A DNA stretch of 40,262 nt. Origin: Kordiimonadaceae bacterium. Its GTDB lineage: Bacteria > Pseudomonadota > Alphaproteobacteria > Sphingomonadales > Kordiimonadaceae. The stretch's first letter is position 1, and every line of letters starts with the position of its first letter. The notes under the pieces are model-generated. The model saw only the letters and a list, made by a program, of their open reading frames with translations. It was not told the DNA's origin and made no database searches. Where the stretch lies: assembly GCA_016765035.1 (NCBI GenBank), contig JAESQS010000273.1:1-40262 (forward strand). Reading direction: 5' to 3'. Of this stretch, positions 30,808 through 38,839 are shown piece by piece. A program made the translations under genes and the position numbers.

Positions 30808-31295
30808 TGTTTTTCCTCTTTTGGCTTATCACTAGCGGCCTGTTGAGCCAGGGCTTTTGCAGACACGTCGAGTGACAGCTTGCCAACACCATTACTACGC
30901 CGATAGTTGTCGACCAGGTTTAGCTCTCGACCGCTGAGATAAACCGGCGAAGGCGGCTCGGCCACGCTGCCCCCAGGCTCATGTTTCACGACTTCATACG
31001 CTTCTAAGGCCAGATTTGTTAGTTCGCCACCCTCTGGCTCCCTATCAACACTGAGGCTTAGAGCTGCGGCGAGCTTATCGTCAATCGCTTTTGGCAGGCG
31101 GTTGCCAGTGAGGATGTAGGCGATATCGACCCCGGCTTTACTGATAGCTAGCAAATAGTCCGCGTTCGGCGAGCGATCCCCCTTTTCATAATTGACCTGT
31201 GAACGCCTGTTCACACCAGCCAGCTCGGCAAATTCACCCTGCCCATAGCGCAGCCTGTTTCGCTCTTCTTTTAATCGATCACAAAATAAAGCCAT
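30804..31295 (-). CDS. phage repressor, XRE-family HTH
   Basis: The 163-aa protein has an N-terminal Cro/CI helix-turn-helix (LKEERNRLRYGQGEFAELAGVNRRSQVNYEKGDRSPNADYLLAISKAGVDIAYILTG, about residues 8-64). A longer helical C-terminal part has no peptidase motif, so it is not a LexA-type self-cleaving repressor. It is divergent from the early operon across an 89-bp region with an operator-like repeat, the classic lysogeny switch. It should hold down the early promoter at 31314 and may control its own transcription. Confidence 0.85.
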   Translation of the reverse strand: MALFCDRLKEERNRLRYGQGEFAELAGVNRRSQVNYEKGDRSPNADYLLAISKAGVDIAYILTGNRLPKAIDDKLAAALSLSVDREPEGGELTNLALEAYEVVKHEPGGSVAEPPSPVYLSGRELNLVDNYRRSNGVGKLSLDVSAKALAQQAASDKPKEEKQ

Positions 31296-31313
31296 ACAAG
31301 CCCCGACAAACTA

Positions 31314-31342
31314 TTGACAAGCGCACGTTTATGCGCAATTAT
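31314..31342 (+). promoter_or_regulatory. early promoter with operator in the spacer
   Basis: TTGACA (31314-31319), a 17-bp spacer and AATTAT (31337-31342) make a near-consensus sigma-70 promoter toward the early operon. The spacer contains GCGCA (31321-31325) and TGCGC (31332-31336), a 16-bp inverted repeat well placed for the repressor. On the opposite strand TTGCGC-N17-AATAGT gives a weaker promoter toward the repressor that overlaps the same repeat, so one operator could serve both. Confidence 0.65.
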
Positions 31343-31384
31343 GAGAACGTAAATACACAACAGCACACAGAAGAGGCGACCCCC

Positions 31385-31621
31385 ATGAACAAATCCAGCC
31401 CCAACACACCCCTGCCGTATCCGCAAACTCCAGAAAGCGCACGCGCCTGGTTCGTTGATCACGGCATTTGCCAAACAGCCTGGTCAAAATCCCTGGGCAT
31501 ATCTCGCGCAGCCGTGGTCGATCTTATTCATGGCCGCCGCAAAGGGCATCGTGGAGAAGGCCATCGCGCCGCCATCTTGCTCGGCCTAAAGCTTGACCCC
31601 TCTGCAAGCCAGGCTGCTTAA
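31385..31621 (+). CDS. BcepMu gp16-family DNA-binding protein
   Basis: From ATG 31385 the product is 78 aa: SARAWFVDHGICQTAWSKSLGISRAAVVDLIHGRRKGHRGEGHRAAILLGLKLD. This is the signature of the BcepMu gp16 family (ARAWF...HGxxxxxW...GxSxxxVxxLxxGRRxxxRGxxHxxAxxLGLK) and contains a helix-turn-helix. As first early gene facing the repressor it should act like Ner or Cro, shutting down the switch region. Its presence ties the early module to BcepMu. Confidence 0.82.
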   Translation: MNKSSPNTPLPYPQTPESARAWFVDHGICQTAWSKSLGISRAAVVDLIHGRRKGHRGEGHRAAILLGLKLDPSASQAA

Positions 31622-31729
31622 GCATGCATTCAACACCGCTCATTATCCACAATGAAACGCTATTGCCTATGGGCAATCTTGTCTTTTGTTTGGAAGCCCT
31701 GCAATGCCCCCCTTTACGGGAGATGTCCA

Positions 31730-32113
31730 ATGCCTCGGCGTAATTGGAAACGGCTTGCCCCGACATCACTACGCCAGGCGATGGAGTTGTGCCTGGAGTA
31801 TGCCCGCAGCAAGCACAACCGCTCGGTAGATGGCGTTGCCGACCTGATGGGTCAGTCGAATAAATGGAGCCTTTATAAGTGGATGGAGAACGGCCGCTTG
31901 CCCAGTATTTTGATTCGCCCCTTTGAGCATGCCTGCGGTTGCAGCTATGTCACCCAGTACCTCGCGACCAGCGCTCACAAATTATTAATCGATATACCCA
32001 GTGGCCAGCCCGCAGGCGAGGCCGATTTACTGGCCTTACACAGCGACTTTAATGCCGCCGTTGATTTGCTGGCGGGTTTCTACGGCGGCAAAGCCGAAGC
32101 GATGAAACCCTGA
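31730..32113 (+). CDS. CII-like DNA-binding protein, apparently frameshifted
   Basis: I start at ATG 31730 (GGGAGATGTCC upstream), giving 127 aa. SLRQAMELCLEYARSKHNRSVDGVADLMGQSNKWSLYKWMENGRLPSILIRPFEHACGCSYVTQYLATSAHKLLIDIP resembles CII-type phage regulators. The frame stops at 32113, 98 bp before the next gene, an odd gap in this overlapping operon. The -1 frame continues as coding-like sequence (SDETLSALTEVMSQIAGHRENVSKAMAPELGLFEGETL) and stops at 32214, overlapping the Rha ATG. The full protein is probably 161 aa, made by frameshifting or broken by an indel. Confidence 0.72.
   Translation: MPRRNWKRLAPTSLRQAMELCLEYARSKHNRSVDGVADLMGQSNKWSLYKWMENGRLPSILIRPFEHACGCSYVTQYLATSAHKLLIDIPSGQPAGEADLLALHSDFNAAVDLLAGFYGGKAEAMKP
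32074..32080 (+). promoter_or_regulatory. candidate -1 slippery site G-GGT-TTC
   Basis: The zero frame reads GCG GGT TTC TAC, so G-GGT-TTC has the X-XXY-YYZ form in the right phase. A -1 slip here would join codon 117 to 44 further codons ending at 32214. A simple mutation is the main alternative. Confidence 0.4.
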
Positions 32114-32210
32114 GCGCACTGACCGAGGTAATGAGCCAGATTGCCGGGCACCGCGAGAATGTAAGCAAAGCCATGGCCCCGGAATTGGGGTTATTTGAAG
32201 GAGAGACACT

Positions 32211-32789
32211 ATGAGTGCATTTACCCCCACCCAACCCAGCGCCCTGACTGCCCGCGACAGTTTGTTTATGTCGACCGATGGCCAGCCTTATGTGAGTAGT
32301 CGAGCTATTGCTGAGCGCTTTGGCAAACGCCATACCCATGTGCTGAGAATTATCAAAAAGCTGTTAGCTGACATACAAGCTACCGAGTTCGCCCAGCCCA
32401 ATATTGGGCTGGGGTGTCACCATAAATCAGGGTTTGATCGGACAAATTTTCGTCCGATCTCTTACCCGGATGCCAACGGTCAACAGCGCCCTGAGTATCA
32501 CCTCAGCCACGATGGCTTTGCTCTGGTGGTCATGAGTTTTACCGGCCCTGAAGCCCTGGCCTGGAAGATTGCCTTTATCGAAGCCTTCAAAGCCCTTGAA
32601 GCAGAACTCAAAGCGAAAGATCAGCTCTTTCTCGCTGCCCTGGACAAAATACGACCCTGCCTGCGCATTGTTGTCGAAGGCGGCGAGCAGGGTTTGAACA
32701 GGGCGCAGATAGGCGCACAACTGGATAAATCACTGGCAGCAGTGACCTACCACCGGGGCCAGGCACGAAAGCTGGGCTTGCGAGCATGA
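32211..32789 (+). CDS. Rha family regulatory protein
   Basis: The 192-aa protein has the Rha domain: DSLFMSTDGQPYVSSRAIAERFGKRHTHVLRIIKKL near residues 12-48 and LSHDGFALVVMSFTGPEALAWKIAFIEAFKALEAEL near 90-125. The C-terminal part has a helix-turn-helix-like GLNRAQIGAQLDKSLAAVTYHRGQARKLGL. GAAGGAG precedes the ATG. Rha proteins of phages affect growth in particular host backgrounds and are thought to regulate transcription. It is coupled to the following HTH gene. Confidence 0.88.
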   Translation: MSAFTPTQPSALTARDSLFMSTDGQPYVSSRAIAERFGKRHTHVLRIIKKLLADIQATEFAQPNIGLGCHHKSGFDRTNFRPISYPDANGQQRPEYHLSHDGFALVVMSFTGPEALAWKIAFIEAFKALEAELKAKDQLFLAALDKIRPCLRIVVEGGEQGLNRAQIGAQLDKSLAAVTYHRGQARKLGLRA

Positions 32790-33106
32790 GCAACCTATCC
32801 AAACCCACAGGCCGCACCAGCAATAGCGGCGGTCGCGTATTACGCGTTATGGCAGCCCTACAGGGTCGCACCCTCAGCGGGGTGAGTAATGGCGAGCTGG
32901 CGAAAGCGCTGGGTGAAAGCACGGCCACTATTAACCGCTGTTGCAACACGCTAATTGCCGAGGGTTACGCCCAGAAGCTGGACAACGGTAATTTTTGCCT
33001 GAGCATTAAATTGCTGCAAATCGCGCAGGCCCACAGTACGGAATTTGCCCGCATGCAAGACCGCATGGGGGAGATCAACCAACGGGTGCTCGCACCCTCA
33101 CGTTAA
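32786..33106 (+). CDS. IclR-type helix-turn-helix protein
   Basis: The 106-aa protein shows a winged helix (GGRVLRVMAALQGRTLSGVSNGELAKALGESTATINRCCNTLIAEGYAQKLDNGNFCLSIKLLQIAQ), the IclR-type N-terminal domain without the ligand domain. It starts within the Rha stop (ATGA). It should be a small early regulator. A target cannot be named from the sequence. Confidence 0.78.
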   Translation: MSNLSKPTGRTSNSGGRVLRVMAALQGRTLSGVSNGELAKALGESTATINRCCNTLIAEGYAQKLDNGNFCLSIKLLQIAQAHSTEFARMQDRMGEINQRVLAPSR

Positions 33107-33151
33107 ACACTAGCCGCCCGGCGGCCAATAACAACGGAAAAGGAAAGCACC

Positions 33152-33451
33152 ATGGGAATTAAAATATCTAAGCAGGTGAAAGCCCTTCTAAAACGACGCC
33201 AGGAGCAATGGCTAAAGGACAGGGGCCATCGCGCCCTGGTACGGCTCGACCGCTATATCGAGTTAATGAGCAACACGCCGGGCGGTGCCACGCCGCTGCA
33301 GGCCGAGAAGCTGAAGGGCTTTGTTGAGGCGCTGTGTTTTGCCGAACTGCTAAGCGAGGCGGATGCAGATATCTATACCAGCGTGATTGATGGTGTTGTG
33401 CAAACCGAGGCGCTGGTGAACCCGTTTTTGACGGAGGAGTTGGCGTCGTGA
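33152..33451 (+). CDS. hypothetical early protein
   Basis: A 99-aa, mostly helical protein (KISKQVKALLKRRQEQWLKDRGHRALVRLDRYIELM...LQAEKLKGFVEALCFAELLSEADADIYTSVIDGVV) with a very basic N-terminus that could contact nucleic acid. AAAGGAAAG precedes the ATG. It overlaps the next GTG start. No known family recognised. Confidence 0.65.
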   Translation: MGIKISKQVKALLKRRQEQWLKDRGHRALVRLDRYIELMSNTPGGATPLQAEKLKGFVEALCFAELLSEADADIYTSVIDGVVQTEALVNPFLTEELAS

Positions 33452-33801
33452 GTGAGCCAAAAAAACTCACCAAACAAGATGAAACCACCGCAAGCCATGT
33501 CATCGATATGGTTGCAGGGCTTGTGGTATTGGGCATGGATCTGGAGACGCTGAGTATCAACGGGCAGCGAGGTATTGCGTTACGCGGAATTGGTGGGAGC
33601 GACACTGACTTACAAACGTTGATCGATCTAGGTTCGATTTTTATCAGCATGATTAACTCTGGAAAGACCGTAGAAGAAGCTGTTTGTCAATTAATCATAG
33701 ATGGATACCTTGTTCATTTAACCCCAATTGCAGAGCGTCTTATTGAATTATCCGATGCAGAGTCTGATGCAAAGTTCGCCAACCTTGAGAAAAAAACATG
33801 A
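33448..33801 (+). CDS. hypothetical early protein
   Basis: A GTG overlapping the previous stop (GTGA) begins this 117-aa acidic protein (DETTASHVIDMVAGLVVLGMDLETLSINGQRGIALRGIGGSDTDLQTLIDLGSIFISMINSGKTVEEAVCQLIIDGYL). It is helical with no motif I recognise. Both ends are coupled to neighbours, supporting a real gene. Its codon use looks slightly more AT-rich than the genes around it. Confidence 0.62.
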   Translation: MSEPKKLTKQDETTASHVIDMVAGLVVLGMDLETLSINGQRGIALRGIGGSDTDLQTLIDLGSIFISMINSGKTVEEAVCQLIIDGYLVHLTPIAERLIELSDAESDAKFANLEKKT

Positions 33802-34688
33802 GCAAACCACCCGAAGATAACGACACACCCAAAGCACCCCAGGACATCGTTTCCCAAATTGAAGAGCAGCACAGTGATGCCGCTGAGCACTCTGAGCAGG
33901 TGATGGCCATTTATGGTGACGGGCTGCCCTATGAGCAGTCGCGCCTAATGAATGAAACCCGGTTTTACTTGACGCAATCCGCTGACAGCATGCTAGAGGC
34001 TGGCAAGCGCCTGATCATCATGAAAGAGCACGAGCCCCATGGCACGTTCCAGCACCTGGTTGAAAACGACCTGCAGATAGAGCCGAGGCTTGCCCGCAAA
34101 ATGATGCAGGCTGCCGTTAAATTTCTTTCCCCTCGATTAGCGTCAAAACGGAATACGTTTTCCCTTTTGGGGAAAAGCAAAATTTACGAGCTGATGCTTG
34201 AGGACGAAGATGACCTTGAGGAACTAGCAGAAGGCGGCACTTTCCTGGGCATGGACATGGACGATATCGAGCGCATGTCGTCTCGCGAACTGCGCAAAGT
34301 ATTACGCGATCGCCGCGCCGATGATGAGGCCAAAGACCGGGTGTCTTCCGATCAGCGCCAAACCATTCAAGACCTGCAAACCCAATTACAACGGGCTGCC
34401 CAGCTACCCCCTGACGAGATCGACAGGGAGTTGCGCGAGGAGGCTGGCAAACGTGCATGGGCCGCCGAAACAGGCTTGAGGGGGCAATTGCGGCCCGCCC
34501 TGCAGGCGCTAAGCGATAACGGCAATACGAACGGCATTGATGTCTCTGCCTGCATCGCGGGGTTTGTGAACCAGGTCGAACTGGCCCTGGCGGATATTCG
34601 CCTGGAGCTGAACATTATGCCAAGCGAGTCTCTGGACGATGGCATGGACTGGGATGTGCCACCGTCTGCAAGCCCTGAAACCCACTAA
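33798..34688 (+). CDS. DUF3102 family protein
   Basis: The 296-aa protein has the DUF3102 signature: ETRFYLTQSADSMLEAGKRLIIMKEHEPHGTFQHLVENDLQIEPRLARKMMQAAVKFL, about residues 52-112. A charged coiled coil follows (DRVSSDQRQTIQDLQTQLQRA, about 180-200), then a helical C-terminus. Such proteins occur in early regions of transposable phages, just before the transposase. The start overlaps the upstream stop (ATGA). Function is unknown; an accessory DNA-binding role is possible. Confidence 0.8.
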   Translation: MSKPPEDNDTPKAPQDIVSQIEEQHSDAAEHSEQVMAIYGDGLPYEQSRLMNETRFYLTQSADSMLEAGKRLIIMKEHEPHGTFQHLVENDLQIEPRLARKMMQAAVKFLSPRLASKRNTFSLLGKSKIYELMLEDEDDLEELAEGGTFLGMDMDDIERMSSRELRKVLRDRRADDEAKDRVSSDQRQTIQDLQTQLQRAAQLPPDEIDRELREEAGKRAWAAETGLRGQLRPALQALSDNGNTNGIDVSACIAGFVNQVELALADIRLELNIMPSESLDDGMDWDVPPSASPETH

Positions 34689-34704
34689 ACGAAGGCCTAT
34701 AACA

Positions 34705-36504
34705 ATGCAGTCAACACTGAATGGCGGCCTGATTGAGTACCTGCAAAGCGTGGTACAGGCGGCAGATGATGCGGGCCATGGTGGCAAAACAGCGGTGTAC
34801 CAGGCCGCTGCCGACAAACTAGGTATTGGCAAAGCAACGCTATACCGCAAGATTGGTGAGATCGTGATGCCGACACAACGCAAGCAGCGTAGCGATGCGA
34901 GTGCAACGGCGCTGACCCTTGACGACGCGCAGCATATTAGTGCTTTTCTGATTGAAAGTTATCGGGCTAATGGCAAGCAACTCAGCTCACTCGAGAATGC
35001 GGTTGAGGTGTTACTGAGTAATGGCCGCATTACCGCTGGCCGGGTGGATAAAGCCACAGGGGAGTTTGCGCCTTTATCCATTAGCGCTATTCGCCGGGGC
35101 CTTGAAGTTTATGGCTTGCTGCCGAAACAGTTGAGCAGGCCCTCGCCCAAGGTGCGACTGGCTAGCCAGCACCCCAACCATGTCTGGCAAATAGATCCCT
35201 CGTTATGTGTGCTGTATTACCTGCCACGCAAGCAAAGCGAAGGCCTGCAGGTAATGGATAAGACGCAGTTCTACAAAAACAAACCGGCCAATATTCGCAA
35301 GATTGAGAAAGAGCGCGTCTGGCGTTATGTGATTACCGACCACGCCAGTGGCTGGGTGTTTGTGCATTACGTGCTGGGGGCTGAGAGCGGCAAAAACTTG
35401 GTAGACAGTTTTATTGCCGCCACCCAGCGCCGTGACAACGACCCGGTGCACGGGGTGCCGCTGAACGTAATGGTTGACCCCGGCAGCGCGAATACCGGGG
35501 CGATATTTCAAAACCTGTGTAGAGCATTAGAAATAGAGGTGCTGGTTAATCGCCCCGGCCAGCCCTGGGCAAAGGGGCAGGTAGAGCAAGCCAACAATCT
35601 GGTGGAATGCGATTTTGAACATCGCCTGCGCTTCTTAAAACAACCCCCCACCACGCTTGATGAGATTAACCATTACGCCGGGCAATGGATGTGCCGCTTT
35701 AACGTGCGCAACAAACACAGCCGCCATGGCAAAAGCCGCTTTGCGGTATGGCAAACCATTTTACCGGATCAATTACGGGTGGCACCACCAGCCCAGGTGA
35801 TGCGCGAGCTGGCCACGACGCGGCCAGAACACCGTCTGGTGTCGGTAAATTTAACCATTAGCTTTAAAGGTAAGACCTATAGCGTGGCCGAGGTTGAGGG
35901 CGTGATGGTGGGCGAAAAGCTATTAATTACGCGAGACCCCTGGGGTGCTGACAATAGCGCCCGTGTGGTTGTCACCGATGAGGATGGGCGCGATGTGTTC
36001 GTACCCCTGGAAGCGGAAGAGTACGACGCCTTCGGCTTCCCCACCACGGCGGTGATGATTGGTGAGGGCTACCGGGGCATGAAGGATGGTCAGATAGATA
36101 TTAACCGCAAGGCGGTTGAGCGCCTGGCGATGGGGGCGGATACGGATGAGGCGGCAGAGAAGGCCCGCAAGAAGCAGACCGTGCCGTTTAACGGTGAGAT
36201 TGACCCGATGTTGCCGATTACGAATACGCCGCTGCCGGACTATTTGCCGCGCCGTGGTACGGCGATGGATGTGGCGTCACCGATGATTGAGATTAAGCCC
36301 TTGGGTCATGTGGCGGCGGCGAAGCGCTTGACGATGATGCTGGGCAATAAATGGCAGGGTGCGAGGCACTTTAGCTGGCTGCAGGCCGAGTACCCGGCGG
36401 GTGTGATGGAGGATGAACTGGCGAGTATCGCCAGGCAATTGGCCGGGGCTGGCCCCGGTCATTCAGGGCCATTGGATGTGGCTCGAAAAACAGGAGGTGG
36501 ATGA
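34705..36504 (+). CDS. transposase A, DDE (rve / Mu transposase C-terminal)
   Basis: From ATG 34705 the protein is 599 aa. The catalytic triad is visible: D164 (HVWQIDPSL), D258 (NVMVDPGSANT) and E294 (GQVEQANNLVE). D to E has 35 residues between, the standard DD35E spacing. An N-terminal helix-turn-helix (KTAVYQAAADKLGIGKATLYRKIGE, about 28-52) precedes it, and a beta-barrel-like Mu C-terminal domain (SVNLTISFKGKTYSVAEVEGVMVGEKLLITRDPWG, about 395-430) follows. The organisation is that of the BcepMu/Tn552-like group. It should bind the end boxes and carry out replicative transposition. AAGG lies 10 nt upstream. Confidence 0.93.
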   Translation: MQSTLNGGLIEYLQSVVQAADDAGHGGKTAVYQAAADKLGIGKATLYRKIGEIVMPTQRKQRSDASATALTLDDAQHISAFLIESYRANGKQLSSLENAVEVLLSNGRITAGRVDKATGEFAPLSISAIRRGLEVYGLLPKQLSRPSPKVRLASQHPNHVWQIDPSLCVLYYLPRKQSEGLQVMDKTQFYKNKPANIRKIEKERVWRYVITDHASGWVFVHYVLGAESGKNLVDSFIAATQRRDNDPVHGVPLNVMVDPGSANTGAIFQNLCRALEIEVLVNRPGQPWAKGQVEQANNLVECDFEHRLRFLKQPPTTLDEINHYAGQWMCRFNVRNKHSRHGKSRFAVWQTILPDQLRVAPPAQVMRELATTRPEHRLVSVNLTISFKGKTYSVAEVEGVMVGEKLLITRDPWGADNSARVVVTDEDGRDVFVPLEAEEYDAFGFPTTAVMIGEGYRGMKDGQIDINRKAVERLAMGADTDEAAEKARKKQTVPFNGEIDPMLPITNTPLPDYLPRRGTAMDVASPMIEIKPLGHVAAAKRLTMMLGNKWQGARHFSWLQAEYPAGVMEDELASIARQLAGAGPGHSGPLDVARKTGGG

Positions 36505-36505
36505 T

Positions 36506-37708
36506 ATGAGAACTGCTTTGAAGTTGAAAAAAACACTGCGCCTGGCGGGTGCTGGCCAGACCGAGTTGGCAGGCCATTTGGGGATTAGTCAAGCGGCGGT
36601 GTCGTTGCTAATTAACCATAACCAATGGCCAAAACGTCGGGCGCGTGACGATATAGAGAGTGGCATTACGGCGTTTTTAAGTGATCGCGGATGCTATGAA
36701 AAGAACCTTTTTGCCACTGGGCAAGGGTCTGGAATAAAACCGCCCCATGGCAGTGGGGCGGGGTTTGATACCACTAAAAAGCAGCATCAAGAGTCCCAGG
36801 AGGACGAGCCTATGTTACTACGAAAGCAGAATTTATTACCAGCCACGTGCAAGGCCTTTGGTTTGTTTCGCGACCCCTTTGCGGAGCTGCAGGAGGCTAA
36901 TGATATGTGGCTTAGCCCGGATATTCGCTATGTGCGAGAAGCGATGTGGCAGAACGTGAGGCACGGTGGTTTTCTGGCTGTTGTCGGTGAAAGTGGCGCG
37001 GGTAAAAGCACGCTGCGCCGCGATTTGGCGGAGCGTATTACGCAGGAGAATGAGCCGGTAATTATCATCGAGCCTTATGTATTGGGGGCTGAGGATAACG
37101 ATATAAATGGCAAGACGTTGAAGGTTTCACATATCGCTGAGGCGCTGCTGAGTGCCGTGGCACCGCTGGAGAGTATTAAGCGCAGCAGTGAGATGCGTTT
37201 TGCGCAAATGCACCGGGCATTGAAAGATTCTCATCAGGCGGGATATCGCCATTGTTTGATTATTGAGGAGGCGCATAGCCTGCCGATCCCGACGCTAAAG
37301 CACTTGAAACGGATTCTTGAATTAGAGCTGGGTTTCACCAAGCTGGTGAGCATTATTCTAATCGGCCAGCCGGAATTATTGAGCAAGCTGAGCGAGCGCA
37401 ATGCCCAGGTGCGCGAGGTGGTGCAGCGCTGCGAGGTGGTGACGCTGTCGTCTATTGAGCCGAGCAAGCTGGGTGAGTTTTTGGCCTATCGATTGGGCCG
37501 TGGCGGCAAGCAGTTAGCCGAGGTGATTGATGAGCCTGGCATTGCGGCTTTGGCGCAGCGACTGGTGCTGCCGGGGCGGGCTGGGCGCAATGAGGATGTG
37601 TCGCAACTCTACCCCCTGGCCGTTGGTAATTTTATGTTGGCGGCGATGAATTTGGCGGCGCAGTTAGGCTCGCCCGTGGTGACCGCTGACATTGTAGGAG
37701 GTGTGTGA
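36506..37708 (+). CDS. AAA ATPase, transposition target selector (MuB/TniB-like)
   Basis: ATG 36506 (GGAGGTGGATGAT upstream) gives 400 aa. The first 65 residues are a helix-turn-helix (GQTELAGHLGISQAAVSLLINHNQWPKRR), as in MuB. A 40-residue linker follows, then an ExeA-like AAA domain with Walker A GESGAGKS at 161-168 and Walker B CLIIEE at 250-255. The protein should bind target DNA with ATP and deliver it to the transposase. An internal ATG at 36812 after AGGAGG could start the ATPase alone, with a hairpin just before it. Confidence 0.9.
   Translation: MRTALKLKKTLRLAGAGQTELAGHLGISQAAVSLLINHNQWPKRRARDDIESGITAFLSDRGCYEKNLFATGQGSGIKPPHGSGAGFDTTKKQHQESQEDEPMLLRKQNLLPATCKAFGLFRDPFAELQEANDMWLSPDIRYVREAMWQNVRHGGFLAVVGESGAGKSTLRRDLAERITQENEPVIIIEPYVLGAEDNDINGKTLKVSHIAEALLSAVAPLESIKRSSEMRFAQMHRALKDSHQAGYRHCLIIEEAHSLPIPTLKHLKRILELELGFTKLVSIILIGQPELLSKLSERNAQVREVVQRCEVVTLSSIEPSKLGEFLAYRLGRGGKQLAEVIDEPGIAALAQRLVLPGRAGRNEDVSQLYPLAVGNFMLAAMNLAAQLGSPVVTADIVGGV
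36737..36766 (+). terminator. GC-rich hairpin inside the target selector gene
   Basis: CCGCCCCA (36740-36747) pairs with TGGGGCGG (36754-36761) around a 6-nt loop. Flanking AAA and TTT add pairs across a GG bulge. It looks like a weak intrinsic terminator or translation barrier and lies in the linker-coding part of the gene, 45 bp before an internal RBS and ATG. Confidence 0.35.
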
Positions 37709-38007
37709 TGACCGCGATGGTAATGGTACGTGCAGGCAACCAACAGAATGCCCATATAGCCGTGGGTATGGCGGCGGTGGCTGAGGTGGTAACGGCGCTG
37801 GCGATTCAACAAATTACGGTGTTGAGCATCAGCATTGGCGCTAGTGCCCAGCCTGTTATGTCGTTGCAGTTTGATGAGCGTTTAAAAGAGGCGCTGGGTG
37901 ACGGTGTGGCTGTAAAAATGCAGGGGCAAGCTGCTGGCATGTCCACTTATATTAAACACCTTGGCGGTTGTTTGCTGGAGTGGCAGCAAGCGGATGTGGT
38001 GCATTGA
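37708..38007 (+). CDS. hypothetical early protein
   Basis: AGGAGG 6 nt before ATG 37708 starts a 99-aa protein (VVTALAIQQITVLSISIGASAQPVMSLQFDERLKEALGDGVAVKMQGQAAGMSTYIKHLGGCLLEWQQ). It is an alpha/beta protein of unknown family, conserved in position after the ATPase in BcepMu-like prophages as far as I can judge. It starts within the ATPase stop (TGATG). Confidence 0.65.
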   Translation: MTAMVMVRAGNQQNAHIAVGMAAVAEVVTALAIQQITVLSISIGASAQPVMSLQFDERLKEALGDGVAVKMQGQAAGMSTYIKHLGGCLLEWQQADVVH

Positions 38008-38008
38008 T

Positions 38009-38206
38009 ATGAACCCCTTTCTGAGAGAACAAGTAGGCCGAGGCGCGCAGGTGGTTGATGTGGTTGGCCGCTGTGATGCGGTGGCTGAGTTTTCATTACA
38101 GCAGTGTCGAAATGCCTTATTTGTGCCTGATTTACAGGCCACGGTACAGCAGGCCATTGGGCGACGTATACGTTATTTAAAGAAGCAACCGGAGAACAGA
38201 ATATGA
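38009..38206 (+). CDS. small hypothetical early protein
   Basis: ATG 38009 starts 1 base after the previous stop and yields 65 aa (NPFLREQVGRGAQVVDVVGRCDAVAEFSLQQCRNALFVPDLQATVQQAIGRRIRYLKKQ). It is amphipathic and basic at the C-terminus. The stop overlaps the DUF3164 start (ATGA). No family I can name, but the coupling on both sides makes a gene likely. Confidence 0.65.
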   Translation: MNPFLREQVGRGAQVVDVVGRCDAVAEFSLQQCRNALFVPDLQATVQQAIGRRIRYLKKQPENRI

Positions 38207-38838
38207 GTGTTGATATTGATGAAAGGCAAGCCATTCCTGATGGCTTTAAAGCGGACAATAAAGGCCGGTTGGTGCCAGTTGATTTGATCAAGCCTATCGA
38301 TATGGCGCGCGATGATTTGGTTAGCGACCTGGTAATTGGCGCCAAGTTGGTGAAGGAACATATCGAGGATTTCAAGTCGGCAGCGATGGGTGACATTGGT
38401 GCATTTATTGAGTTGTCTGCTGAAAAATACGGTGTCAAAAAGATGGGCGGCAGTAAGGGCAATGTAACCCTGTACAGTTTTGACGGGCGTTACAAAATTC
38501 AACGTTCAATCGCCGAGTTTTTGGTTTTTGATGAGCGTTTGCAGGTGGCGAAGGTGCTGGTCGATGAGTGCATTCATGCCTGGACTGAGGGCAGCAGTTC
38601 GCAGATTCGCGCGCTTATTGATCATGCCTTTCAGGTGGACAAAGAGGGCAAGGTGAACACCAGCCGAATACTGGGCTTGAAACGCCTGGATATTAAAGAT
38701 GCGAAGTGGCGAGAGGCGATGCAGGCGATTACCGATGCCATGCAGGTGGTGGGTAGTAAGACCTATTTGCGCTTTTATGAGCGGATGGGTGAGTCGGATC
38801 AGTATGAGCCGATTGCGCTGGATATGGCGGCGCTTTGA
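38203..38838 (+). CDS. DUF3164 family protein
   Basis: The 211-aa protein matches DUF3164: IPDGFKADNKGRLVPVDLIKPIDMARDDLV near 11-40, GGSKGNVTLYSFDGRYKIQRSIAEFLVFDERLQVAKVLVDECI near 85-127, and a C-terminal KTYLRFYERMGESDQYEPIALDMAAL. It is a standard early gene of Mu-like phages after the B gene. Biochemical function has not been settled. Confidence 0.88.
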   Translation: MSVDIDERQAIPDGFKADNKGRLVPVDLIKPIDMARDDLVSDLVIGAKLVKEHIEDFKSAAMGDIGAFIELSAEKYGVKKMGGSKGNVTLYSFDGRYKIQRSIAEFLVFDERLQVAKVLVDECIHAWTEGSSSQIRALIDHAFQVDKEGKVNTSRILGLKRLDIKDAKWREAMQAITDAMQVVGSKTYLRFYERMGESDQYEPIALDMAAL

Positions 38839-38839
38839 G

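Noticed and set aside
30936-30946. GAGATAAAC inside the repressor gene, similar to the terminal boxes
   Set aside because: One isolated, imperfect match in coding sequence without a second copy at 22 bp; most likely chance.
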